42,303 bases of DNA from Caballeronia catudaia (GCF_001544755.2 NZ_FCOF02000050.1:1-42303), one strand, 5' to 3'. Shown: positions 33,649 to 42,227, counted from the first letter of the stretch. The notes: generated by a model not told the origin, from the sequence alone. Program-made: numbers and translations.

Positions 33649-36600
33649 TTGGTCATTCACTCGCTCAGTTGCCTGCTGGATCACGCACGCCGCCTGCTAC
33701 GCATCGGCGGCGCATGCGGCCTCATCCTCGTCGCATGCCTCGCGGCGCCGGGCGCGCTCGCCGGCGAGCGCATCGTGATCGGCGCGGTGCCGGGCATGGT
33801 GCCGCCGCTCGACATGGCCGACAGCGTAAACCACTGCTCCGCCGGCACGGGCCTGCCGCGCGGCATCTCACCCGATGTCATCCACACGATCGCCCCCGGC
33901 CTCGGCCTCGATCCGCAGTGGCGCTTCTTCCCGAATCGCGCCGCGATGGTCGATGCCCTGGCGCATGGCGACATCGACATGGCGACGGGCGCGACCGGCG
34001 CGGACCCGCACACGGCGCTCGCCTTGAGCCGTCCGTACCTGCCGTCGAAAGCGGTGTATGTCGAACCGATGGAGAAGCACGCGCCGACGCATCGGCTCGC
34101 GTACGTCGACGCGCAGAGTTCGCCGGCGCGGCTCCGAAGCGCGTATCCGTCGCTGACGCCGACGGCGTATCCGGACCTGATCGGCGCATTGCTCGCCGTG
34201 TCGCTCGGCGATGCCGACGCGTTCGTCGGCGACATGATCGCCACGGGTTATGCGATCTCGCACTTCGATTTGCCGAACCTGACCGTCACCGGGCTTCCGT
34301 CCGGCGGCGAAGGCGGCTACAGCTTCGCCTTCGCCGCCGGACGGCCGCGCGCCGACGCGTTGCGCGCGCGCGTGGACGAAGCGCTCGGCGCATTGCCGCC
34401 GTCGTTCCCGCTGGTCGAGCGCGCGCGCTGGAATCCCGGCACGAGCGCAATCACGCTGATGCAGCCGCTCACGCTCACGCCTGAGGAGGCCGCGTGGGTG
34501 CGCGCGCATCCCGTCGTGCATTACTCGATGCTCGCGCAAACCGCGCCCGTGATGTTCCGCGATTCGCGCGGGCATCCGGCGGGTATCGGCGTCGATATGC
34601 TCGATGCGATCTCGCGCATGACCGGCCTGCGGTTCGAGGCGCGCGTGCGGACGTCGGCCGCGCGCATGTACGACGATCTGAAAAGCGGCGCGTCGTCGAT
34701 CGTGCCGTACAGCCTCGGCAGCCTCTCGCCCGTGCCCGGCGCCGAGGCGACCGCGCCGGTGGGCGAGGGCATCGTTGCGATCGTGACGGCGGTGGGCCAC
34801 CCGCGCCTGCGCGATGCCGCCGCGCTCGCGGGCAAGCGTGTCGCGCTGCCGGCGGCGTCGGCGATGCGCAATTTCGTGCGCGAGGGCGTCGGGAATGCGG
34901 CGGCCGTGCGTTTCGTCGACACGCGCTCGGTCGACGGGCAATTCAGCGCCGTCGCGAAAGGCGAGGCCGATGCGACCGTCGTAGATATGGGCTTCGCGAA
35001 TTACGCCGTCGGCAATCTCTATCGCGGCGTGCTGGTCGTGAGCGGCGTGCTGTCGACGCAGCCGGTCCCGCACGGAATGCTCGTCGCATCGAGCGAGCCG
35101 GTTCTCGTCGGCCTCATGAATCGCGCGATCACGCAGTTGCCGCCTACCGAACGTGAGACGATCCGCGCGCGCTGGAAGCTCTCGGAGCATCCCGAAATGC
35201 AGTGGGAGCGCCGCCGTCCGCAAGTCGAAATCGGCACGCTGCTCGGCATCGCGCTCGCGCTGGCGCTGGCGGGCTGGGCGTTGACGCTGCGCGTGCAGGT
35301 CGTGCGCCGGATCGCCGCCGAAAACGCGATGCGCGCCGCCAAGGAGGAAGCCGAAACGGCGAACCGCGCGAAATCGACTTTCCTCGCGACCATGAGCCAC
35401 GAAATCCGCACGCCGATGAACGCGGTGCTCGGCCTCATCGAAATGGAGCTGCGCGCGCCCGGCGAGCGCGCCGTGACCGAACGCGCGCTCTCGACCGCGC
35501 ATCGCGCCGCGCGTGATCTGCTCGGCATGATCGACGATCTTCTCGACGTCGCGAAAATCGAGGCCGAGCGCCTCGTGCTCGCGCCCGCGCCGCTCGAGCT
35601 CGATACGTGGATCGCGGGCGTCGCGGCGATCTACGAACCCGCCGCGCGCGCGAAGGGCGTCGCGCTCGTCACGAAACGCGTCGCCTACGGCGGCCCGGCC
35701 TGGATTCTCGCCGATGGCCAGCGGCTGCGGCAGATCGTCGGCAATCTGCTCTCGAACGCGATCAAGTTCACCGATCACGGCGCGGTCACGCTCGAATACG
35801 GCGTCGCGCCGCCGCGCGAGGGGACGCGTGCGGTGACGCTCGCGGTGGCGGACACGGGCATCGGCATTCCGCCGGAGAAACAGGCGCTGCTGTTCACGCC
35901 GTTCGTGCAGGCGCACGATGGCCGCGCGCGTAGTGTCGGCGGCACGGGGCTCGGGCTCACGATCAGCAAGCGCCTCGTCACGATGATGGGCGGCGCGATC
36001 GAGCTGTCCAGCGAACCTGGGCGCGGCACGCGCTTCACGGTGCGCATCGACTTTCCGGAAGCCGATGCCGAAGCGCCCACCGCCGATGCGCGTGCGGCGC
36101 CCGCGAGCGCGCCCGCCGAATCGCTCGCGGGCCTTTCCGTGCTCGTCGTCGACGATCATCCGGCGAACCGCATCGTGCTCGACGGCCAGATCAGGCTGCT
36201 CGGCGGTATCGCGCAACTGGCCGTCGACGGCAAGAGCGCGCTCGCACGCTGGCGCGCCGCGCCGCGCGCGTTCGACGTGATTCTGACGGACTGCTCGATG
36301 CCCGAGATGAGCGGCGAGGAACTGGCGCGCGCAATCAGGGACGACGAGGCGAACGACGCATCCCGGCCCGCCGTGCCGATCATCGGCCTGACGGCGAACG
36401 CGCAGCCCGAGGCGGCGATGCGCGCGGTCGCATCGGGGATGACCGCGTGCCTCGTGAAACCGCTCGGGCTCGACGAGTTGCGCGAGGCGCTCTTCGCTGC
36501 GACGCGCGGCGCTCGCGTGTCGAGTGTGGCGCCGAAGCCGGGCGCGGACGTGTCGGAAGCGGACGAGCCGCCGTTCGACCGCGCATTGCTCGCCGCGTTC

Positions 36601-36924
36601 GGCGACCAGGCGGGCGCGCTCGTCGATACGCTCAGGGCCGCCAATGCGCAGGACCGCGCCGACGCCCACGCCGCATTCGACGACTGCGACCACGCGCGGC
36701 TGCGCGATATCGGGCATCGCATGAAGGGCGCGGCGGCGGTGATCGGCGCGGCGCCTTTCATGCGCGCGTGCGTCGCGTTGCAGGGCGACTGCGAGCGCGC
36801 CGTCGACGAGGATCGCAACGGCGAGGACGACGCGCGCATCGCGGCGTCGTTCGCGGCGTTCGTCGCGGCGGAGCGCACGCTCGATGCAGCGCTCGACGCG
36901 GCCGTCGCGGGCCGGGTCGCCTGA
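33649..36924 (+). CDS. BvgS/EvgS-like hybrid sensor histidine kinase
   Basis: This 1091-residue membrane sensor has a signal segment (about 15-39) and two periplasmic solute-binding (Venus-flytrap) domains (about 40-265 and 275-510). One transmembrane helix lies at about 529-548 and a short coiled linker at 550-578. The kinase core carries H584 (MSHEIRTP), an ATP-binding domain with NAIKFT, DTGIGI and GGTGLGL, a receiver with D835-D836, phospho-acceptor D881 and K937, and an Hpt domain with H1023 (HRMKGAA). This gives a His-Asp-His relay. No PAS domain lies between the helix and H584, unlike BvgS. The start is TTG at 33649 with GGGAG six bases before it. No response-regulator gene is adjacent, so its output partner is elsewhere. 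Confidence 0.9.
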   Translation: MVIHSLSCLLDHARRLLRIGGACGLILVACLAAPGALAGERIVIGAVPGMVPPLDMADSVNHCSAGTGLPRGISPDVIHTIAPGLGLDPQWRFFPNRAAMVDALAHGDIDMATGATGADPHTALALSRPYLPSKAVYVEPMEKHAPTHRLAYVDAQSSPARLRSAYPSLTPTAYPDLIGALLAVSLGDADAFVGDMIATGYAISHFDLPNLTVTGLPSGGEGGYSFAFAAGRPRADALRARVDEALGALPPSFPLVERARWNPGTSAITLMQPLTLTPEEAAWVRAHPVVHYSMLAQTAPVMFRDSRGHPAGIGVDMLDAISRMTGLRFEARVRTSAARMYDDLKSGASSIVPYSLGSLSPVPGAEATAPVGEGIVAIVTAVGHPRLRDAAALAGKRVALPAASAMRNFVREGVGNAAAVRFVDTRSVDGQFSAVAKGEADATVVDMGFANYAVGNLYRGVLVVSGVLSTQPVPHGMLVASSEPVLVGLMNRAITQLPPTERETIRARWKLSEHPEMQWERRRPQVEIGTLLGIALALALAGWALTLRVQVVRRIAAENAMRAAKEEAETANRAKSTFLATMSHEIRTPMNAVLGLIEMELRAPGERAVTERALSTAHRAARDLLGMIDDLLDVAKIEAERLVLAPAPLELDTWIAGVAAIYEPAARAKGVALVTKRVAYGGPAWILADGQRLRQIVGNLLSNAIKFTDHGAVTLEYGVAPPREGTRAVTLAVADTGIGIPPEKQALLFTPFVQAHDGRARSVGGTGLGLTISKRLVTMMGGAIELSSEPGRGTRFTVRIDFPEADAEAPTADARAAPASAPAESLAGLSVLVVDDHPANRIVLDGQIRLLGGIAQLAVDGKSALARWRAAPRAFDVILTDCSMPEMSGEELARAIRDDEANDASRPAVPIIGLTANAQPEAAMRAVASGMTACLVKPLGLDELREALFAATRGARVSSVAPKPGADVSEADEPPFDRALLAAFGDQAGALVDTLRAANAQDRADAHAAFDDCDHARLRDIGHRMKGAAAVIGAAPFMRACVALQGDCERAVDEDRNGEDDARIAASFAAFVAAERTLDAALDAAVAGRVA

Positions 36925-37079
36925 TCTACGTGCTCATCCGATGCACCGCGCATGACGCGCTTCAGGCGTTACGCATAACTCTTCGCGTGCAGCGCGCCTT
37001 TCGTGTGTTTTAATTGAACCTCCGATCATCTCGAAAATATGCGGCGCTCTGCGACCGCAATGGATGGCGCACAAAGGGC

Positions 37080-37613
37080 ATGAGTCGAAGGGATACCGGG
37101 TTCACCGAGGAACCGAAGCCAGGCGCGGGCCGCGCCGGCCGGACCGCGCGCGCGGTGCTGGCGTGTTGCTGCGCGATGCTCGCGTTGCTGCCGGGCGTGC
37201 CGCATGCGCAGCGCGCCGAGTGGCTCGATACGCGCGTCACGCAGACGAGCATCGTCGATACGATCTGTGTGCCGGGTTATGTGGACCGGGTGCTGCCGTC
37301 CTTCGAAGTCCAGATGCGCCAGAAAGAGCGGCTTCTCAAGCAGCGCAGCATCGATGCTTCGTTCGCGTCGGAATATGCGCTCGATCACCGCATGCCGATC
37401 CTGCTCGGCGGCTCGCCCAATTCTCCCGCCAATCTCGATCTGCGCCGATGGGAAGGACGCGCGGGGCAGCGCCGCAAGGAACGGCTCGCCGTGTACCTGA
37501 AGCGCTGTGTCTGCACCGGCGATATGACGCTCAAGGATGCGCAGACCGCGATCGCGGGCGACTGGCCGAATCGCTATCCAAATCTGTCGAGCATGTCGTG
37601 CAACGGCCTGTGA
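37080..37613 (+). CDS. Secreted HNH-type endonuclease-like protein
   Basis: This 177-residue protein has an N-terminal basic stretch and a hydrophobic segment ending GVPHAQ, a likely signal peptide cleaved near residue 44. The mature part contains TICVPGYVDRVLP, then YALDHRMPILLGGSPNSPANLDLR, then a Lys/Arg-rich helix and CVCTGDMTLKDAQTAIAGDW. This order matches a group of exported bacterial HNH-like proteins (TIC-xGY ... DH-x-P-x-x-GG ... NL). The second catalytic-type residue is weaker here: NLDLRRWEG replaces the more usual NLWP. It may degrade DNA outside the cytoplasm or be inactive. The ATG at 37080 is preferred over the upstream TTG in frame. Confidence 0.65.
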   Translation: MSRRDTGFTEEPKPGAGRAGRTARAVLACCCAMLALLPGVPHAQRAEWLDTRVTQTSIVDTICVPGYVDRVLPSFEVQMRQKERLLKQRSIDASFASEYALDHRMPILLGGSPNSPANLDLRRWEGRAGQRRKERLAVYLKRCVCTGDMTLKDAQTAIAGDWPNRYPNLSSMSCNGL

Positions 37614-37732
37614 GATTGATTTACCGCATCCGTCCGATTTAGAACATCTATTGAAAAAGACGGAATGTCGCAGCACGCCCGCGGCCTGCGGGATTAGTAT
37701 GGAGCTATCTCGAAATTGGCCGTGGAGTCCTC

Positions 37733-37858
37733 ATGATGCTTGCTTATGTGTCCCTTTTGGTCGTCGGCACGCTTGGCACATTGGGCACGCTTGCCGCCCG
37801 CATGATCGTGAAGCAACGGCCGCAGCCCGTGCCTGTGCGGGTACGCGCAAGAAGGTGA
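37733..37858 (+). CDS. 41-aa single-pass membrane protein
   Basis: This small gene reads MMLAYVSLLVVGTLGTLG then TLAARMIVKQRP and a basic end (VRVRARR). One hydrophobic helix (residues 3-22) and a positive tail predict an inner-membrane protein with its C-terminus in the cytoplasm. GGAG lies five bases before the first ATG. The stop is 5 bases before the next gene's ATG, and the ribosome-binding site of that gene (AAGGTGA) overlaps this stop. This coupling supports a real coding sequence. No family is recognised. Confidence 0.6.
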   Translation: MMLAYVSLLVVGTLGTLGTLAARMIVKQRPQPVPVRVRARR

Positions 37859-37863
37859 CGGCC

Positions 37864-38130
37864 ATGAACCTGCTCGTCTGGAATTTTCCCCAACGCTGTG
37901 CCGCGCGCGACGTGCGGCGCTTTCTCGAGCACGAGCTCGGCCGCTATGCGAGCGATATCGAGGTCTATGGCGCGGGCACCGCTGACGCCTATGCCACCGC
38001 GAAGCTCGCGACCGACGTACCTTACATCGGCGAGGCGATCGCGCAGAAACTGTGCCACCAGCGCTTTCGCGACGAACCCCTGCGCGCACGCGCCTCCGCT
38101 TCCGGCGACGCATCCATCCGCCTGCATTGA
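37864..38130 (+). CDS. 88-aa protein with RRM-like start, coupled to the 41-aa gene
   Basis: The product starts MNLLVWNFPQRCAARDVRRFLEHELG and continues DIEVYGAGTADAYATAKLATDVPYIGEAIAQKL. A strand beginning LLVWNFP, a helix, a central strand and a second helix fit a small RNA-recognition-like fold, but the aromatic RNP residues are not obvious. The call is therefore tentative. It follows the 41-aa membrane gene by 5 bases and ends 68 bases before the terminator at 38199. The longer open frame upstream is discarded because the ribosome-binding site at 37852-37858 fits this ATG. Confidence 0.6.
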   Translation: MNLLVWNFPQRCAARDVRRFLEHELGRYASDIEVYGAGTADAYATAKLATDVPYIGEAIAQKLCHQRFRDEPLRARASASGDASIRLH

Positions 38131-38198
38131 TGCCGCGGGCGTGCGTCGCCCGGAATGAACTTTGCTGATGCTCCTCTGACGAACGTTATGTAGCGGCG

Positions 38199-38230
38199 AA
38201 GCCGGTGCCTCGTGCGCGCCGGCTTTTTTG
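38199..38230 (+). terminator. Rho-independent terminator after the 41-aa/88-aa pair
   Basis: AAGCCGG at 38199-38205 pairs with CCGGCTT at 38219-38225, and the pairing runs into a T-run (TTTTTTG). This is a standard intrinsic terminator and ends the small two-gene transcript before the L,D-transpeptidase gene. Confidence 0.8.
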
Positions 38231-38273
38231 TCGATGCGTCCGCTGACAGCAGGCAAAGGGATCATTCATATCG

Positions 38274-39485
38274 ATGCAGAAGGCAGTAAAGAACAAGACG
38301 CCATCCGGCGCACGGTTTCTCGCAGGCGTGGCGGCAGGCGCGCTCCTTTCGATCACGGCGGCGGCTCATGCGCAGCCGGCGGCGTCGGGCGCATCGGGGA
38401 CGGTCGCGCGGGGGCGCGTGACGGCGATGCCCGTCGCGCCTGCGGTGCCCGCCGCGCCCGTTCCGCCGATGCCGCAGAGCGCCAGCATTCCCCACGGCGC
38501 GAGCGCGCCCGAGCGCGGGCTGCCGGCCATGCCCGTGCCGATGCCCGCGCAGCCGGCGCCGGGCGCGTCGGCGGCGAGTGCGGCAGAGGAAGCGTCGGCT
38601 GCGTCTGCGGCGAGTGCCGCTAGTGCCGCTAGTGCGGCATCGGAAGCGCAGGCGCCCGAGGTGCCCTTGCCGCCGGAGCCGCCCGAGCCCAATGTCGCCC
38701 AGCGCACCGGCATGCCGCCGGCGGGCGCGTACGCGATGCGGCAAATCTTCGCGAAAGAGGTCGACCGGCGGCTCGACGTGCCCGCCGCGGACCAGCAGGC
38801 TTACGGCCGTCTGCTGCAACGTTCGCTCGACGAAGACGGTCACGGCGACCTCGCCGATGAATTCGTCGTGATGGTCGATCGGAGCGCGAACGTGCAGGCG
38901 GTCTTCGTCTACTTCCGCGCGAAGCCGGGCGATGCCTGGTCGATGATCGGCGCCGCGCCGGTTTCAACAGGCCGTCCCGGCAGCTACGATCATTTCGTCA
39001 CGCCGGCCGGCGTGTTCCAGCATGTGCCGGGCAACATGGATTTTCGCGCCGAGGGCACGCTCAACGAGTTCAACATCCGCGGCTATGGCGCGCGCGACAT
39101 GCGCATCTACGATTTCGGCTGGGCCGACGGCGAACGCGGCTGGGGCAAGGGCGGCAAATCGCCGATGCGCTTCCAGATGCACGCCACCGATCCCGAGAAG
39201 CTGGAGCCGCTGCTCGGCATGCGGCATTCGAAGGGCTGCGTGCGCATTCCGTCGACACTCAACGCCTTCTTCGATCACCACGGCATTCTCGATGCGCAAT
39301 ACGAGGCGCGCGCGGCCGAGGGCGAATCGATGTGGGTGCTCAAGGCCACGCGCAAGACGACGCCGTGGGCCGGGCACTATCTCGTCGTCGTTGATACCGG
39401 CAGAAAGGCGCGGCCCGCGTGGTCGCCCGGTCCGGGCAAGGCGGTGCGCCAGCACATTCCCGCGGGCGCGGACATGGTCGACTGA
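38274..39485 (+). CDS. Exported YkuD-like L,D-transpeptidase-family protein
   Basis: This 403-residue protein has a signal peptide (cleavage near AHA-Q at 33/34). A long Pro/Ala/Ser-rich linker follows (about 35-140) with six AAS-type repeats at 106-122. The C-terminal catalytic domain (about 195-375) includes FQMHATDP (H303) and MRHSKGCVRIP (H318, S319, C322, R324), the Cys-centred active site of L,D-transpeptidases. Such enzymes make 3-3 peptidoglycan cross-links or anchor proteins to the wall in the periplasm. The linker could span the peptidoglycan. The ATG lacks a strong ribosome-binding site (GGGATCATTCATATCG), so expression may be low. Confidence 0.82.
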   Translation: MQKAVKNKTPSGARFLAGVAAGALLSITAAAHAQPAASGASGTVARGRVTAMPVAPAVPAAPVPPMPQSASIPHGASAPERGLPAMPVPMPAQPAPGASAASAAEEASAASAASAASAASAASEAQAPEVPLPPEPPEPNVAQRTGMPPAGAYAMRQIFAKEVDRRLDVPAADQQAYGRLLQRSLDEDGHGDLADEFVVMVDRSANVQAVFVYFRAKPGDAWSMIGAAPVSTGRPGSYDHFVTPAGVFQHVPGNMDFRAEGTLNEFNIRGYGARDMRIYDFGWADGERGWGKGGKSPMRFQMHATDPEKLEPLLGMRHSKGCVRIPSTLNAFFDHHGILDAQYEARAAEGESMWVLKATRKTTPWAGHYLVVVDTGRKARPAWSPGPGKAVRQHIPAGADMVD

Positions 39486-39505
39486 GCGCGGCGGCGTGCG
39501 GCGAG

Positions 39506-40408
39506 CTACTTCGAGCGCGCGAGCAGCACGCCCGCGAGCGCCACGGCGAAGCCCGCCAGTTGCACGCCATCGAGCGTTTCGCCGAACGCGAGATAGCTTT
39601 CGAGCGCGGCGAGCGGCGGCGCGAGAAAGAGCAGGGCGGTCGCGCGCGAGGCGTCGCCGCGCCGGACCATCCACACGAGCAGCGTCGTCGCGACGCCCGA
39701 GAGCATCGCGATGCCCCATGCGAGCGAGAGCCACGTCGTCGCCGATGGAATGAAGCGATGCTCCCCCAGCGCCAGCACGAGCACGAGTGCGACGATCGCC
39801 GCGCCCGCGTTTTGCCATGCGCTGGCGCTGCGGATATCGGCGCGCGCGAGCGAGGTTTTCTGATAGAGCGTGCCCGCGGTGATCGCAAAGACGGCGAGCA
39901 CCGCGATCGTGACGACGAGCCATTGCGGCGCGTGTCCCGCCGATGCCTGTGCGATGTTCGCGGCGTGCGCGCCGCTCGCCGCGATCTTCGGCGCGAGCAC
40001 GAGCGCGACGCCGGCGAGGCCGAGCACGAGACCGCCCCACGCGCGTGGCGAGAGCCGTTCTCCGAACAGCCGCGCGGCGACGGCGGCGGTCAGAAGCGGC
40101 TGCAGCGCGCCGAGCAGCGCCATGATGCCCGCGCCGAGCCCTTGCGCGACGGCCCAGTAACCCGCGCCGAGATAGACGCCTTGCAGGAGCGCGCCGGCGG
40201 CGAGATGCCGGCCGATGTCGCGGCCTTTCGGCCAGGGCGCGCGCGTAATTGCGGCGATGGCGAGAAACAGCAGCGTCGTGCCGGAGAAGCGCGCGAGCAG
40301 ATACAGGTTCGGGTCGACGTAAGGCGTGATCGCCCGGGCGACGATGAAGCCCGTCGACCAGAGAAACACGAAGACGGGCGCGGCGAGAATCGAAACCATG
40401 TGAGGCAT
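39506..40408 (-). CDS. EamA-family (DMT) transporter
   Basis: This 300-residue inner-membrane protein has ten predicted helices in two EamA repeats. The first opens VFVFLWSTGFIVARAITPYVDPN, typical of drug/metabolite transporters. GALLQGVYLGAGYWAVAQGLGAGIMALLGALQPLLTA is the repeat's conserved core, and AGTLYQK and LLFLAPPLAALESYLAFGETL lie in the second half. The transported compound is unknown. I choose the ATG at 40408; a second ATG at 40399 is equally possible. It is convergent with the L,D-transpeptidase gene, with a gap of 20 bases. Confidence 0.88.
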   Translation of the reverse strand: MPHMVSILAAPVFVFLWSTGFIVARAITPYVDPNLYLLARFSGTTLLFLAIAAITRAPWPKGRDIGRHLAAGALLQGVYLGAGYWAVAQGLGAGIMALLGALQPLLTAAVAARLFGERLSPRAWGGLVLGLAGVALVLAPKIAASGAHAANIAQASAGHAPQWLVVTIAVLAVFAITAGTLYQKTSLARADIRSASAWQNAGAAIVALVLVLALGEHRFIPSATTWLSLAWGIAMLSGVATTLLVWMVRRGDASRATALLFLAPPLAALESYLAFGETLDGVQLAGFAVALAGVLLARSK

Positions 40409-40490
40409 GCGGCAAGACGAGATGCCGAAGTATCGGCCTGGCTGGTTGCGCGTGTCTTGTCTAACCGTGCACTCGCTCGACGCGTGAGGG

Positions 40491-40676
40491 TCATTCGATC
40501 GCGAAGGTATCGAGCGGCTGATTGGCGCGCGCCTCGCCCGCGAAGCGCCGCGAGAGTTGCGCATGCAGGCGCTTCGCTTCGTCGAGCGTGAGATCGATCC
40601 AGTAGGGGTCGCCCGCCGCATCGTTCAGGCGCTCGGGCGGAAACTGAATTTCGATGACCACGCCTTTCTTGTACAT
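40491..40676 (-). CDS. 61-aa hypothetical cytoplasmic protein
   Basis: This small charged protein (MYKKGVVIEIQFPPERL... then DPYWIDLTLDEAKRLHAQLSRRF) has a strand-rich start and an amphipathic helix in the second half. It has no membrane segment or metal motif and I cannot assign a family. It sits upstream of the EamA gene on the same strand (82-base gap). Only a weak GGGAC site precedes the ATG. The balanced composition and typical codon use favour a real gene. Confidence 0.5.
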   Translation of the reverse strand: MYKKGVVIEIQFPPERLNDAAGDPYWIDLTLDEAKRLHAQLSRRFAGEARANQPLDTFAIE

Positions 40677-40859
40677 CGGATTGTCCCGTTCGTTGCTCGT
40701 GCGAAGCGCCGGAGTCTAGCCGACGCGCGCACGTTGATTGCGTATTCAGCGGAAAGAATGCATTGCGCGACGCGGCTTGACGAACGCGCTTGCCAAAGAA
40801 ATGCCACACAAGGCCGCTAAACTCCGCGCGCCGCCTCGCTTCTTTTCCTTCACTTAACG

Positions 40860-41615
40860 ATGCTCGCCGAACAACGTCACCAGTACATCCTCTCCGAATT
40901 GGACAAGCACGGCGCGCTCGCGGTGGCCGATCTGGTGCGTGCGTTGTCGGTGTCGCGCGAGACGGTGCGGCGCGATCTGAACATGCTGGCCGGGCGCGGC
41001 CTCGTGACGACGACGCATGGCGGCGCGCTGTCGGTCGATCGGCGCGAGCCGCACGTCGATGTTCGCGAGGCGGAGAACGCAGCGGCCAAGCATGCGATTG
41101 GCTTGCGCGCGGCGGCGTTCGTGCCGGATGGAGCGTCGTTGATCATCGATTCGGGGAGCACCACGCAGGCGGTGGCGCGCGCGCTTGCGGAGCGGCATCG
41201 GCTGACGGTTTATACGAACGACTGGCGTATCGCGATGTTGCTGGCGCGGCGCAATGGCAATTGTGTGAACTTGCTGGGTGGCGAGATTGCCGATCTCGAG
41301 GACGCTACGTTCGGGCTGGATACGATCCAGCAGCTTTCGCTGTATCACGTGGATTTTGCCTTTGTCGGGGCGGGGGGCATTACCGATGATGCACATCTCA
41401 CGGATTATTCGCGGCTCGCTGCCGAAGTGCGCGGGAGGATGATTGCTTCTGCTGCGTGTGCTGTGGTTGTGGCTGATGGTTCCAAGTTCGGGCTGGTTAC
41501 GCCGGTCAGGATTCGCGGGTTTGAGTTGGTGCGGTATCTTGTTACCGACGCCGTGCCTGATAGAGGGATCAGGCGGGCTCTTTCTGCTCGGGGCTTGGAG
41601 TTGGTGGTCTGCTAA
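40860..41615 (+). CDS. DeoR-family transcriptional regulator
   Basis: This 251-residue regulator has an N-terminal winged helix (residues 4-58: EQRHQYILSELDKHG, VADLVRALSVSRETVRRDLNML, GLVTTTHGGAL). Its sugar-phosphate sensor domain (about 75-235) has DGASLIIDSGSTTQAVARAL, the ligand site shared with ribose-5-phosphate isomerase folds, then DFAFVGAGGI and ADGSKFGL. Such proteins repress sugar or nucleoside catabolism until a phosphorylated sugar binds. No such operon is adjacent in the window, so its target may lie to the right or elsewhere. Its last ~250 bases shift to G- and T-ending codons before repeat copy B. Confidence 0.9.
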   Translation: MLAEQRHQYILSELDKHGALAVADLVRALSVSRETVRRDLNMLAGRGLVTTTHGGALSVDRREPHVDVREAENAAAKHAIGLRAAAFVPDGASLIIDSGSTTQAVARALAERHRLTVYTNDWRIAMLLARRNGNCVNLLGGEIADLEDATFGLDTIQQLSLYHVDFAFVGAGGITDDAHLTDYSRLAAEVRGRMIASAACAVVVADGSKFGLVTPVRIRGFELVRYLVTDAVPDRGIRRALSARGLELVVC

Positions 41616-41622
41616 CGTTTTA

Positions 41623-42227
41623 TATGGAATCCTGATTTCGTGTCGGTCTATTAGCATTGCCCCTCCCCGGGGCGGGGGTAACTTTCTTTGCTCGGGACCA
41701 GAGTAAGCGCTAAAGCGCCAACTCTGGTCGACGCAAAGAAAGTCACCAAAGAAAGCAGCTCTCCCCAGCCTAAGCACTTCACACCGGCCGCGGCACAGGC
41801 GATTGGCTGAATGGAACCCAGAGTAGCGAGTGTTCTCGTAGGTCTCATCGGGCTTGGATCGCGCGCGGTCTGACACATCGCGCCGCATAACACACTGGTT
41901 CAGCACCAGATAGCTCCAGCCCGCTTCGCGGCCGACGGGTTAAGTGGGTCTGCGCACTCTTCCTTGCTTACCTCTCTATCTCGCCGCATTAATCCTCGTT
42001 GGTTTCCGCTGCATACCCGACGGCAGCGCGTAGCGCTGTGCCGGAGCTATTTGTGCTGAACCAGCGCCATTAACGTTATCGGGTGGCGGACCGTGCGCGG
42101 TCCAAGCCGCGTGAGTTTTGTGGGGGCACTCGCTACTGCTGGACCACGAGAGTAGTTCTGTGCCGCGGCCGGCTGGAAGTGCTCAGGCTGGGGATAGCTG
42201 TTTCTTTGGTTACTTTCTTTGCAGCAG
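41623..42227. repeat. Imperfect-palindrome intergenic repeat, copy B (truncated on the right)
   Basis: This is the second copy of the element at 30621-31292, in the same orientation. It starts at TATGGAATCCTG and follows copy A through the CCCCTCCCCGGGG block, the hairpin, the left arm, the core and the right arm. Similarity stops after GCAGCAG at 42227, where copy A continues CAAAGAAAGTGAC but this copy changes to TGTATAGACCGG. About 65 bases of the outer right arm are therefore missing. Open frames crossing it are not genes. Confidence 0.88.
41677..41747 (+). repeat. Long two-tier hairpin in copy B
   Basis: The sequence is identical over the whole hairpin to 30675-30745: outer stem GGTAACTTTCTTTGC / GCAAAGAAAGTCACC, inner stem ACCAGAGT / ACTCTGGT, tip GCGCT / AGCGC. 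Identity here contrasts with many differences in the neighbouring arms, so it is either under constraint or recently homogenised. Confidence 0.85.

Noticed and set aside
40854..41906. 350-aa minus-strand frame spanning deoR and copy B
   Set aside because: Its first 100 codons are repeat sequence and the rest is antisense to a complete DeoR gene.
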